Assembly (NCBI GenBank): GCA_905199855.1
Contig: CAJKHY010000013.1
Coordinates: 1-27,478 of the forward strand
Source of the DNA: an uncultured Clostridium sp.
GTDB lineage: Bacteria > Bacillota_I > Bacilli_A > RF39 > UBA660
Length of the DNA: 27,478 nt
Direction: 5' to 3'
Shown: positions 7,228 to 14,181 of the stretch, one piece after another
How the letters are laid out: every line of letters begins with the position of its first letter
Numbering within the stretch: position 1 is the first letter of the stretch
Program-made: the position numbers and the translations under genes
Notes under the pieces: model-generated
Seen by the model: the letters and a program-made list of their open reading frames with translations, nothing else
Told to the model about the DNA's origin: nothing
Databases searched by the model: none

Positions 7228-9729
7228 ATGATAAAATTAGAAAATGTTAATAAGTATTTTAACTATCATAAGAAAAATGAAATTCATGTTATTGATAATA
7301 CTTCCTTAGAATTTGGAGAGAAATCTCTCGTGGCTTTACTTGGTGAATCAGGAAGTGGTAAGACAACTTTACTTAATACAATTGGTGGCTTAGATAATGT
7401 TACAAGTGGTAATATTTATATTAATGGAGAAAAAATAACAAGATTTTCTACTAGTAAAATAGATGAAATACGTAATTTAAATATTGGTTATATTTTTCAA
7501 AATTACTACTTAGTAGAAGATATGACAGTTTATGATAATGTTAGTCTAGTTCTGAAGATGCTTGGTATTAAAGATAAAGAAGAAATTAAAAAAAGAGTAG
7601 ATTATTGCTTAGATAAAGTAGGAATGTATAGATATAGAAATAGACTGGCAAGTATGTTATCTGGTGGAGAAAGACAAAGAGTAGGTATTGCTAGAGCTAT
7701 TGTAAAAAATCCTAATATTATCATTGCTGATGAACCAACAGGGAATTTAGATAGTAAGAATACTTTAGAAATAATGAATATTATAAAAACTATTTCTAAA
7801 GAAAAATTAGTAATTCTAGTAACACATGAAAAAGAATTAGCAAACTTTTATGCTGATAGAATTATCAATATTAGTGATGGTAAAGTTATAAGTGATAAAA
7901 TAAATAAGAATAACTTAGATTTAGATTATCAAACGGATAATAAGATTTATTTAAAAGATATAGAAAAAAAGACTAATTTCAATAAGAATAATTTAAATAT
8001 TAATTGTTATGGAGATAATAAAATAGATTTGGATATTGTTGTCAAAGATAATAATATTTATATAAAAAGTAATAATTTAAAACAAATAAAAGTAGTAGAT
8101 AATAATTCTAATGTTGAATTTGTTGATGACCACTACCAAAAAATAACTAAAGATACAGTAAATAAATATAAGTTTGATTTTGATAAGATTACAAATAATA
8201 ATATTGAATATAAGTATAGTTCTATTTTTAATCTATTTACTTTGGTTAAAAATGGTATAAAAAAAGTAATGAATTATACGGTGCTTAAAAAAATATTGTT
8301 AATAGGTTTCTTTATATCGGCTATGTTTATTTTATACTCTGTAAGTAATATATTTGGTGTTTTAGATATAAAAGATAGTAAGTTTGTTACAAAGAATAAG
8401 GAATATATTGATGCTAAAACAGGTAAATTAGATGTAGATAAGGTATTGGAAATAGAAAAAAACGAGGATATTAGTTATGTACTTCCTGGTAATTCTAAGG
8501 TAACACTTATTTATCAATATAATGATTATTATCAAAGTACTATGGTAGGAGATAGGTTTATTGGTTCTTTAAGTTCTATTAATTTAATTAATAAAAATGA
8601 TTTAATATATGGTGAGATGCCTAAGGAACTAAATGATATCGTGGTAGATAAAATAGTTATTGAAAATATGTTAAAAACTAATAATGGTAAGAATGTAGGA
8701 ATTTATAAGATAGAAGATATGGTGGGTAAATATGTTAATACAAAATATGAAGGTGTTGATGCAACATATAAATATCCTAAATATAGAATTGTAGGTATAG
8801 TATCTAAGGATAGCCCATCTATTTATACGGATAATAGTTTATTTATAAATATAATTGCTAATGCTAAGTATGATGGTTCTGAAGATTATACTAGTTATGT
8901 TGGGATGAGTACATATAGTACTATGGAAGTAAGTACTGGAATAGAAAATGTATATGGAGAAAATTATATGTTTGATTATGAACTATTAAAAGATCAAATA
9001 CAAATAAAAGAAGGTAGAGCTCCTGTAAATGATTATGAAGTAATAGTAAGTGATAATTATAAAGAAGAATATAAATTAAATAAGGAAGCAGAAATCAAGG
9101 TAAATGGTAAAAAATTAAAAGTAGTGGGATATTATTTTGATAAATATCAAACTAATTATGTATTTGTAAATAATAATACAATAAAATATAGTTTAATAGC
9201 CAATAATAGTAGTTTATCTATTATAGCTAAAAATAAAGATAAAGTAATATCTTATTTGAAAGATAAGGGAATGTATGCATATGATTCTTATGCTGATAGT
9301 AGATATAAGTATATAAAAGAAATTAAAAAGACGATATTTTCTAGAATTTTATCAGCGTCTATTATGTTAATTATTTCTTTGGTGGAAATATTCTTAATTA
9401 TAAGATCTTCATTTTTATCAAGAATTAAGGAAGTTGGTATTTATAGAGCAATTGGTGTTAAAAGAAAAGATATATATAAGATGTTTTTAGGAGAGATACT
9501 ATCTATTACAACGATAGCAAGTATGCCTGGTTATTTAATAATGGCTTTAATCTTAAAGAAGATGTCTAGTTTACCATTCGTGGGTCCAAACTATGTATTT
9601 AATGCTAATGTCTTGATATTGAGTATAGTTTTAATATATCTATTTAATATAATAGTAGGTTTATTACCAGTATATAATGTTATTAGAAAAACACCAGCTC
9701 AAATACTTGCAAGAAATGATATAGAATAA
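7228..9729 (+). CDS. ABC transporter, ATPase fused to FtsX/MacB-type permease (second subunit)
   Basis: An 833-residue fusion like its upstream neighbour. ATPase motifs are Walker A GESGSGKTT (39-47), Gln91, LSGGE (144-148), Walker B NIIIADE (163-169) and His200. An unusually long polar linker (~215-345) precedes TM1 (~351-375). A large extracellular domain follows, then TM2-TM4 (~707-726, 752-775, 793-815) and the usual FtsX-family ending RKTPAQILARNDIE. Both ATPases look catalytically complete, so this is not a degenerate-site heterodimer. GGAGG sits at the end of the preceding gene, giving translational coupling. With the XRE regulator it resembles antimicrobial-peptide export or resistance operons, but no peptide gene is visible. 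Confidence 0.9.
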   Translation: MIKLENVNKYFNYHKKNEIHVIDNTSLEFGEKSLVALLGESGSGKTTLLNTIGGLDNVTSGNIYINGEKITRFSTSKIDEIRNLNIGYIFQNYYLVEDMTVYDNVSLVLKMLGIKDKEEIKKRVDYCLDKVGMYRYRNRLASMLSGGERQRVGIARAIVKNPNIIIADEPTGNLDSKNTLEIMNIIKTISKEKLVILVTHEKELANFYADRIINISDGKVISDKINKNNLDLDYQTDNKIYLKDIEKKTNFNKNNLNINCYGDNKIDLDIVVKDNNIYIKSNNLKQIKVVDNNSNVEFVDDHYQKITKDTVNKYKFDFDKITNNNIEYKYSSIFNLFTLVKNGIKKVMNYTVLKKILLIGFFISAMFILYSVSNIFGVLDIKDSKFVTKNKEYIDAKTGKLDVDKVLEIEKNEDISYVLPGNSKVTLIYQYNDYYQSTMVGDRFIGSLSSINLINKNDLIYGEMPKELNDIVVDKIVIENMLKTNNGKNVGIYKIEDMVGKYVNTKYEGVDATYKYPKYRIVGIVSKDSPSIYTDNSLFINIIANAKYDGSEDYTSYVGMSTYSTMEVSTGIENVYGENYMFDYELLKDQIQIKEGRAPVNDYEVIVSDNYKEEYKLNKEAEIKVNGKKLKVVGYYFDKYQTNYVFVNNNTIKYSLIANNSSLSIIAKNKDKVISYLKDKGMYAYDSYADSRYKYIKEIKKTIFSRILSASIMLIISLVEIFLIIRSSFLSRIKEVGIYRAIGVKRKDIYKMFLGEILSITTIASMPGYLIMALILKKMSSLPFVGPNYVFNANVLILSIVLIYLFNIIVGLLPVYNVIRKTPAQILARNDIE

Positions 9730-9732
9730 ATG

Positions 9733-9773
9733 AATTAAAACTAATAAGAGATTGTTTCTTATTAGTTTTAATT
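9733..9773. terminator. Long hairpin closing the ABC operon
   Basis: A 17-bp perfect inverted repeat (AATTAAAACTAATAAGA, 9733-9749, with 9757-9773) and a 7-base loop, starting 3 bases after the second ABC stop. The 3' arm itself ends T-rich, but no long T run follows. Confidence 0.7.
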
Positions 9774-9813
9774 ATATAATGTCCTAATATAAGGAGAGCT
9801 GTGAGGAAGGAAA

Positions 9814-9988
9814 ATGGAAGAGTATACCTAAAATGATATTATTTATTTTAGTTTGTTTAACATCTTTAGTACTAGTATTTTATGAGGATGAAGAACCATA
9901 TGACGAAGAAATATTTATTAAAAAATGTATTTAATCATATGAGGAAGAATTGGCAAAAAAGAAACAAGGAAATCAAAAACAAGAATAG
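9814..9988 (+). pseudogene. Remnant of a small membrane-anchored protein gene
   Basis: GAGGAAGG precedes an ATG at 9814 that reads only MEEYT before a stop. In another frame an ATG at 9833 gives MILFILVCLTSLVLVFYEDE and an acidic tail to a TAA at 9932-9934. After that stop the same frame continues as SYEEELAKKKQGNQKQE to a TAG at 9986-9988. A frameshift near 9830 plus one nonsense mutation in a gene for a short TM protein with a charged tail explains all three pieces. The rest of the 9774-10275 gap shows only the hairpin at 10216. Confidence 0.45.
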
Positions 9989-10215
9989 TTGGAAGTGAAA
10001 AAAACGGGAATAGTGGTTATTAAAGTTTTAAATCATACAAACGATTAAAAAAGAATATATCGATTATAGTATTTTAATAGTCTTTAAGTATTAATTATGT
10101 GATAAAATATAGTTCAATTGTTATATTTAATAAAAGGTGATAAGGATTATATTGTTATGTTATAGGTAAGTTTTTTAATTTGATAAAGAAACAAGAAAGT
10201 TAAATAAAAAATACC

Positions 10216-10243
10216 AATAAGAACTGAATTCTTATTAGTTTTT
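10216..10243 (+). terminator. Terminator-like hairpin
   Basis: AATAAGAA (10216-10223) pairs with TTCTTATT (10229-10236) across a 5-base loop, followed by AGTTTTT. It resembles a short version of the hairpin at 9733-9773. No intact gene lies just upstream on the plus strand. Confidence 0.5.
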
Positions 10244-10275
10244 GTATTGTAAAATAACTAGATATGCTATATAAA

Positions 10276-10716
10276 TTATTCATTTATTTTATTACATAAT
10301 TTGGACAAAGAAACTTTAAAATATTTAGAAAATTTATATAGATTTGAGGTTGATATTTCTATCAAACCATTTTCATACCTAGCAACACATGCTTGAGTTA
10401 TACCGAGCAAATTAGCTATATTTTCTTGTGATAATTTGTGTTTAGTTCTAATTTCTTTCATATTCTTACCAAGGGATTTTAAATTAAATCCTTTAATTAT
10501 ATTGACTTTGGTTTTTGAATTTGTAAGCCCTAAAACATAATCAATAGTATAGTTAAAATAATCGGCAAAATCACATAAGTGTTTAATGGGAATAATGTTA
10601 ATGCCTAGCTCCCACAATGAATATGTCGAACGGTTAACACCTAAAATGCTCGCCATATCTTTTTGAGTCATATCATGATCTTCTCTGATATCTCTCATCT
10701 TAGAAAAATTAATCAT
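10276..10716 (-). CDS. Regulator with two tandem XRE helix-turn-helix domains
   Basis: A 146-residue protein with two XRE domains in one chain. Domain 1 is at about residues 5-62: DIREDHDMTQKDMASILGV, then DYFNYTIDYVLGLT. Domain 2 is at about 83-142: KEIRTKHKLSQENIANLLGI, then KYFKVSLSKLC. No sensor domain is visible, so it may act as a pseudo-dimer on its own. An AAAGGTGA ribosome site supports the ATG at 10716. It is transcribed divergently from the coiled-coil gene at 10845, and an inverted repeat lies in the shared 128-base gap. Its target is unknown; control of itself and of the divergent gene is the obvious guess. Confidence 0.85.
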   Translation of the reverse strand: MINFSKMRDIREDHDMTQKDMASILGVNRSTYSLWELGINIIPIKHLCDFADYFNYTIDYVLGLTNSKTKVNIIKGFNLKSLGKNMKEIRTKHKLSQENIANLLGITQACVARYENGLIEISTSNLYKFSKYFKVSLSKLCNKINE

Positions 10717-10751
10717 ACAACTTCACCTTTATTTAATTTTCCCATTAATAT

Positions 10752-10779
10752 TAAAAATATTTACGATTTGCTATTTTTA
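10752..10779. promoter_or_regulatory. Candidate operator between divergent genes
   Basis: TAAAAATA (10752-10759) is repeated inverted as TATTTTTA (10772-10779) with a 12-base spacer, in the intergenic region shared by the double-HTH regulator and the gene at 10845. In such A+T-rich DNA an 8-base arm may be chance. Confidence 0.3.
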
Positions 10780-10803
10780 GTTATTTATTTTTAAGGAATA
10801 TGA

Positions 10804-10809
10804 TATAAT
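10804..10809 (+). promoter_or_regulatory. -10 element for the gene at 10845
   Basis: A perfect TATAAT at 10804-10809, 36 bases before the start codon. No good -35 is visible at 17 bases (TTATTT-like only), so the promoter may depend on an activator. Confidence 0.45.
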
Positions 10810-10844
10810 AATTCTTATGTTGTTTTTAGGGGGATTGTATATAA

Positions 10845-11129
10845 ATGATAAATGCGGAAAAAAAATTATTAGATTTATGTTTAGCGCAAGAATTTTTAAT
10901 GACAAATAATTATATTAAAACTTTGTTACAAGAGATCAATGTATATGAAACCAGAAAAAAATGGCTTTTAGAAAGAAAACCAAACCATTATCAAAAAAAG
11001 AAGTCTGAATCGTATCAACAAGAGATTGTTGCGCTTGATGCTAAAATATGTCATTATTATCAAGAATTAGAGCGTGAAATTGAATTTAATCTAAAAATAG
11101 GAATGATTTTAGAAAAAGAGCAAAAATAA
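10845..11129 (+). CDS. Small coiled-coil protein, unknown function
   Basis: A 94-residue, largely helical, charged protein. It has AGGGGGA (10828-10834) at good distance from the ATG and a perfect TATAAT upstream. No signal peptide or membrane segment is present. The whole sequence is heptad-like, with stretches such as LLQEINVYETRKKWLLERK and ELEREIEFNLKIGMILEKE. This suggests an antiparallel helical hairpin, as in spore-coat CotF-like or other small structural proteins, but I do not recognise the family. It is transcribed away from the double-HTH regulator and alone, since a new promoter precedes the next gene. Confidence 0.65.
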   Translation: MINAEKKLLDLCLAQEFLMTNNYIKTLLQEINVYETRKKWLLERKPNHYQKKKSESYQQEIVALDAKICHYYQELEREIEFNLKIGMILEKEQK

Positions 11130-11218
11130 TTTATTATATAGTATAATACGTACGGTATTAAAGCAGTTGTAATAACTAGGAATACTTGTACTTTTTTTCT
11201 TAATAATTAAATTATTTC

Positions 11219-11247
11219 TTGCTTTAGATGATATAATATTGTATAAT
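11219..11247 (+). promoter_or_regulatory. Promoter of the pilin-like operon
   Basis: TTGCTT (11219-11224), exact 17-base spacer, TATAAT (11242-11247). A second TATAAT overlaps at 11232-11237. Transcription would start near 11254, leaving a ~27-base leader. Confidence 0.7.
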
Positions 11248-11280
11248 AAATTTGTAAATAAAAAAAGTTAGGTGATTATA

Positions 11281-11637
11281 GTGATTAATATTTTATCTTG
11301 TCCAGCACCATATAATAAGTTAGAGCCAATTTTTTCTTTAATTGTCGATATTATTGATATCTTAAAAATTGCTGTACCGATTATTTTGATTTTGTATGGT
11401 ATGATTGATTTTGGTAAGGCTGTGTTAGGCAAAGATGAAGCTGAGATTAAGAAGGCTCAAATGATGTTTGTTAAAAGAGCTATCTATGCTGTGGCAGTGT
11501 TCTTTATCATTACTTTAGTTAGTTTAATTATGTCATTTGTGGCTAAATATGTTCATGATAATACTGATGTTAATGCTGAAAGTTGGATAGACTGTTTTGG
11601 GTTTACAGATACTATATCTACTAAGGAGGTATATTAA
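11281..11637 (+). CDS. Type IV secretion pilin-like membrane protein (VirB2/TrbC-like), copy 1
   Basis: A 118-residue protein with two membrane segments (~22-45 and 67-88) joined by a short charged loop. The sequence around the loop, ILYGMIDFGKAVLGKDEAE then IKKAQ, matches the small two-helix T4SS pilin family (VirB2/TrbC-like) of Gram-positive bacteria. I place the start at GTG 11281 with AGGTGA 5 bases upstream, instead of the GTG at 11272 that lies inside that site. There is no cleavable signal peptide. Cys7 near the N-terminus and Cys105 in the C-terminal WIDCF motif could face the same side and bond. The last base overlaps the next start codon. Confidence 0.75.
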   Translation: MINILSCPAPYNKLEPIFSLIVDIIDILKIAVPIILILYGMIDFGKAVLGKDEAEIKKAQMMFVKRAIYAVAVFFIITLVSLIMSFVAKYVHDNTDVNAESWIDCFGFTDTISTKEVY

Positions 11638-12020
11638 TGATATATTTTTTAGAATGCGATTGTTTGATAAGACCTACTATTTATATTATTAAAACAGTAT
11701 ATAATATAGTAAAGATATTAGTTCCAGTAGGTATTATTTTATTTGGTATGCTTGAATTAATTAAAGCTATTATGTCAAAAGATGACACGGCAATTAAAAA
11801 GACGCAGAGTGCTTTAATAAATAAGGTAATTGCGGGAGTTATAATATTTTTTATTTTTATTGTTGTTGATTTATCATTATCATTATTAGAGAAAAATAAT
11901 GTTGATGTAGGCGACTGGCTATCATGTTGGCAGAATCCAGGAACGGTAGATAGTTCTTGCACTGATAAGCCAAGTCAAGGTGGAAATAATGTTCATGGTG
12001 GAATGGAAAATAAGAACTAA
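11637..12020 (+). CDS. Type IV secretion pilin-like membrane protein (VirB2/TrbC-like), copy 2
   Basis: A 127-residue paralogue of the preceding protein. It shares the pattern KILVPVGIILFGMLELIKAI and SKDD, then IKKTQ, and has TM segments at ~20-45 and 63-84. It has Cys7 and Cys9 at the N-terminus and WLSCW (Cys97) plus Cys108 near the C-terminus, matching the cysteine positions of copy 1. The C-terminal tail is hydrophilic and Gly/Asn-rich. AAGGAGGT lies just upstream, and the ATG overlaps the previous stop by one base (TAATG), so the two are translated together. A terminator follows. No other T4SS gene is adjacent. Confidence 0.75.
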   Translation: MIYFLECDCLIRPTIYIIKTVYNIVKILVPVGIILFGMLELIKAIMSKDDTAIKKTQSALINKVIAGVIIFFIFIVVDLSLSLLEKNNVDVGDWLSCWQNPGTVDSSCTDKPSQGGNNVHGGMENKN

Positions 12021-12022
12021 TG

Positions 12023-12045
12023 GAGAGATATATTTCTCTTTTTTT
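12023..12045 (+). terminator. Intrinsic terminator of the pilin-like pair
   Basis: A short GAGAGA/TCTCTT stem with a 6-base loop, followed by an uninterrupted T run, 3 bases after the stop codon. Confidence 0.75.
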
Positions 12046-12075
12046 GTCAAATGAAAATATATTTTTTTATAAAAG

Positions 12076-12104
12076 GTGCAAAATACTTTGTTTTTTGTTA
12101 TAAT
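12076..12104 (+). promoter_or_regulatory. Promoter of the glucosaminidase/cohesin operon
   Basis: GTGCAA (12076-12081), 17-base spacer, TATAAT (12099-12104), 22 bases before the start codon. The -35 is poor. Confidence 0.5.
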
Positions 12105-12126
12105 GTTATAGTAAGGTTGTGAGGTT

Positions 12127-14172
12127 ATGACGAAAAAAATACTTTTAATAATTTTATTTCTTTTAATTATTATACCCACCGATACTGAAGCATTAGTAAG
12201 TAGTTTAAATGGTATGCAAGCCAAAGTAGAATGCGTTACTGCTTTAGGAGGAATAAATGTAAGAAAATTACCAACCTCACAAAGTACTAAAATAGGAACT
12301 TTAACTTGTGATGATACATTTACTATCTTGGATGATAAGGCTGGTAGTAATGATAGTTGTTATGACTGGTATAAAGTAAAATATGGTAATAATCAAATAG
12401 GATATACATGTGGTAAGTATGTAGAACCAATATATGAAAACAAATTATCTGTAGCTGAGACTGAAAATTATAAAGCAAAGTTGAGGGAAGCAAATTTTCC
12501 TGAAAACTATTTGGATTATTTAGTTTTATTACATAATAGATTTCCTAATTGGGAGTTTGAAGCCTCACTAACTAATTTAAATTTTAATGATGTTATAAAT
12601 AATGAACTAGGTGGTAATAGTTTAATTTATTATACATATAATGAGGATTATCGTTCAAAGGAAGAGGAGTCTTATAATTATTTAACAGATTCATATAATC
12701 GTCATCCTACTGAGAAGAATTGGTGGTATGCTTCTCGTGAAGCAATTTCATATTTTTTAGATCCGAGAATATATTTAAATGAAAATTATATCTATATTTT
12801 TGAAAAGTTAAATTATGATAAGAATTTTCATACTAAAGATTCCGTTATTAATATGCTAAGTGGTTCATTTTTACCAAGAATAGAACCTAATTATGCTGAT
12901 ATTATTATTTCTTCAGCAGATAAGTATGATGTTAGTCCTATTCATTTATCTTCAAGAATATTACAGGAACAAGGGAGCGATGGAAGTATTTCTTCTTTAG
13001 GAGGAGAGTTTACTTATCAAGGGAAGCAATATAGTGGGTATTATAATCTTTTCAATATTGGAGCATATTCTTCTGATCCTAATTATTCACCTGCCGTTAT
13101 GGGTTTAGTCAATGCTATGGGTGGAGTAGATCAAAGTGATAAATCTTATGGAAAACCTTGGAATACTATAGAAAAGTCAATAAATGGTGGAGCGGAGTTT
13201 TTATCGAGTGGCTATATTTCAAAGGGGCAAGCTACCTTATATTATCAAAAATGGGATATATCACCTACATCTAAAACAAGATATACTCATCAGTATATGG
13301 CTAATATTACTGCACCAGCGACTGAGGCTTTAAAAATTGCTCAAGTATATAAAAAAATGACAACTATTTATGATCAGAAATTAACTTTTCAAATACCTGT
13401 TTTTACTGATGGATTACCTAATGAGGTGCAAACACATCCAAAAAATACTAATCCAAATAACTATTTAAGTGATTTAAAAATAAATGATAAAACAATAGAC
13501 AATTTTAATACAGATGTATTAGAATATAATTATACTGTTAATAAAAGTGTAGATGCTCTTACTATTGGGGCTACTACGATTAGTAGTAAAGCTAAGGTTA
13601 CAACAGGAAATTATCCCTTAACAGATGAAACTAAGCAAGTTCTTGAAGTTGTGGTTACAGCTTTGAATGGAGATAAACGTATTTATAAAATAAATGTTGT
13701 TAAGATAGATGATGGTACAATTATTAAGCCGATTGAAGATATTTTAAATAATATATCTGTTAAATTTAATGATAAATATATAAGTGGTATAAATGTAGGT
13801 ACTGATATATCTAAGTTAACTAATAATATTAATAACTATGCAAATGATAATAATACTAAAATTACTGTGGTTTATAAAGATTATCAAGGAAATATTAAAA
13901 CTTCTGGTCCATTTAAAACAGGTGATGTTGTAATAATTAACAATGGTATAAATGATTATAGGTATGAAATAATCATTAAAGGAGATCTTGATAAAGATGG
14001 AGAAGTAACCATCCTAGACTTGTTATTTATGAAAAAAATAATTCTTAATTCGATATCATCAAATAACTTAGAAAAAACGGCAGGAGATATTGATTTAGAT
14101 GCTAAAGTAACAATTTTAGATTTATTAGAACTAAAAAAAGATATTTTAAATACGAAAAAAATAGTTCAATAG
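12127..14172 (+). CDS. Secreted N-acetylglucosaminidase with SH3, cadherin-like and dockerin domains
   Basis: A 681-residue peptidoglycan hydrolase. In order: signal peptide (1 to ~22); bacterial SH3 domain (~33-100); glucosaminidase region of the GH73 type (~130-415), with probable catalytic Glu281 in SRILQEQG and the substrate-cleft motif YYNLFNIGAY (305-314); a cadherin-like beta-sandwich (~446-526); a linker domain; and a C-terminal type I dockerin (619-677). Both dockerin calcium loops are complete: GDLDKDGEVTILD (619-631) and GDIDLDAKVTILD (653-665), with Asp at positions 1, 3, 5 and 12 of each loop. A dockerin binds a cohesin. The gene 9 bases downstream encodes a cohesin-like domain and a membrane anchor, so the enzyme is probably held at the surface rather than released. 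Confidence 0.88.
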   Translation: MTKKILLIILFLLIIIPTDTEALVSSLNGMQAKVECVTALGGINVRKLPTSQSTKIGTLTCDDTFTILDDKAGSNDSCYDWYKVKYGNNQIGYTCGKYVEPIYENKLSVAETENYKAKLREANFPENYLDYLVLLHNRFPNWEFEASLTNLNFNDVINNELGGNSLIYYTYNEDYRSKEEESYNYLTDSYNRHPTEKNWWYASREAISYFLDPRIYLNENYIYIFEKLNYDKNFHTKDSVINMLSGSFLPRIEPNYADIIISSADKYDVSPIHLSSRILQEQGSDGSISSLGGEFTYQGKQYSGYYNLFNIGAYSSDPNYSPAVMGLVNAMGGVDQSDKSYGKPWNTIEKSINGGAEFLSSGYISKGQATLYYQKWDISPTSKTRYTHQYMANITAPATEALKIAQVYKKMTTIYDQKLTFQIPVFTDGLPNEVQTHPKNTNPNNYLSDLKINDKTIDNFNTDVLEYNYTVNKSVDALTIGATTISSKAKVTTGNYPLTDETKQVLEVVVTALNGDKRIYKINVVKIDDGTIIKPIEDILNNISVKFNDKYISGINVGTDISKLTNNINNYANDNNTKITVVYKDYQGNIKTSGPFKTGDVVIINNGINDYRYEIIIKGDLDKDGEVTILDLLFMKKIILNSISSNNLEKTAGDIDLDAKVTILDLLELKKDILNTKKIVQ

Positions 14173-14181
14173 GAGGAAGAA

